From Phoronis ovalis (Eukaryota; Phoronida; Phoronidae): a stretch of DNA of 17,271 bases. Location of the stretch: NCBI GenBank assembly GCA_028565635.1, contig JAOXYB010021303.1, positions 1 to 17,271 of the forward strand. The letters are read 5' to 3'. Shown here in pieces: positions 16,939 through 17,271 of the stretch. The translations under genes and the position numbers were made by a program. The notes below the pieces were generated by a model that did no database searches, was not told the DNA's origin, and worked only from the letters and a program-made list of their open reading frames with translations. Each line of letters begins with the position of its first letter. Position 1 is the first letter of the stretch.

Positions 16939-17110
16939 GTAGGCTGGTTGAAGCAAGCCAGTGCTGGTGGATTGTACTGTGGTTGTTTGGTGGATAAAAA
17001 TATTACTGGGCATGTTGCTACTCTTCATGAATTCACAGCTACTGAGAGAACGTTTTACCAACAGCTATACATTATGTCTGTAGATATGCTTAAGCCATTT
17101 TTCAAATCAG
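16939..17110 (+). CDS. ALS2: Alsin (ALS2) exon: start of the DH (RhoGEF) domain
   Basis: A 172-base exon after acceptor ATTTGTAG with donor AAATCAG/GTTAGC; it enters in phase 0 and leaves with one base. ASAGGLYCGCLVDKNITGHV and ATLHEFTATERTFYQQL match human [20 protein letters not shown] and ASLHELATTERRFYSKL, the last turn of the propeller and first helix of the DH domain. The rest of DH, PH, MORN and VPS9 is outside the window, so the gene is partial here. An alternative acceptor four bases later (GTAGGTAG/GC) would break the frame and is unlikely. Confidence 0.93.
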
Positions 17111-17126
17111 GTTAGCTTTTTTCTTT

Positions 17127-17271
17127 TTATGCCCATCACTATGTAATAGTGAAAGGGCATATAGCCGTCTGCATGCGGCGTCAGCGGCGGCGTATGTAAC
17201 CTTTTCTTTGTGTTGCTATAACGGCTTCATCTTTCGTCAGATCATCTTCGTATTTGGTACAGGGTAAGTAC
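17127..17271. repeat. Dispersed repeat with terminal hairpin, cut by the window edge
   Basis: It begins with an imperfect hairpin GCCCATCACTATG / TAGTGAAAGGGC (about 17130-17158), followed by abruptly GC-rich DNA (GCCGTCTGCATGCGGCG, then CGGCGGCGT). This base composition is unlike the flanking intron. It looks like one end of a non-autonomous transposable element; the other end is off the window. Confidence 0.5.

Noticed and set aside
1-17271. Bacterial-style features (operons, CRISPR arrays, Shine-Dalgarno sites, phage genes)
   Set aside because: The window has spliced metazoan genes; no direct-repeat-and-spacer array or prokaryotic gene was seen.

Overview
This is a eukaryotic genomic window. 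It is AT-rich, its coding exons are interrupted by GT-AG introns with matching phases, and its long spacers contain transposon remnants, a tRNA-derived repeat and tandem repeats. Gene content (an alsin orthologue and an alpha-arrestin) and repeat style suggest an invertebrate metazoan, probably a lophotrochozoan and perhaps a bivalve mollusc. The species is inference; nothing here fixes it.

Layout. Positions 1-1290 hold no gene I can support. On the minus strand at 1292-1481 is a Cys/His-rich segment ending in a stop, like a MYND-type zinc finger. The minus-strand DNA just upstream (1482-1799) is partly protein-like but broken by a frameshift and stops, so this is either a last exon or a decayed gene. 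From 1.9 to 4.6 kb there are tandem repeats (a 65-bp unit and a 16-bp unit) and a degenerate inverted-repeat element. At 4719-5115 (minus) is one well-bounded internal exon of a His-rich protein with a CtBP-type PMDLS motif; its gene is unidentified. Positions 5.1-8.2 kb are non-coding, with a large imperfect hairpin and a 670-bp MITE-like element with near-perfect terminal inverted repeats and TTAA flanks.

Positions 8209-9561 (minus) are a complete single-coding-exon alpha-arrestin, with a likely 5' UTR intron (9582-9997). Head-to-head with it, seven exons on the plus strand from 11485 to 17110 encode the N-terminal part of alsin (ALS2): the split RCC1-like domain with its long disordered insertion, up to the start of the DH (RhoGEF) domain. 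The gene continues past the right edge, and its first coding exon was not found with confidence.

The genes do not form an operon or a pathway cassette. The most interesting points are a possible read-through short alsin isoform ending at 13786 with an AATAAA just after it (the human gene also has a short form), a Cys/His motif in the alsin insertion that appears shared with the human protein, a 38-bp inverted-repeat insertion with an 8-bp target duplication inside one copy of a diverged intronic duplication, the TTAA-flanked MITE, and the PMDLS exon. I found no evidence for a new defence or mobile system.
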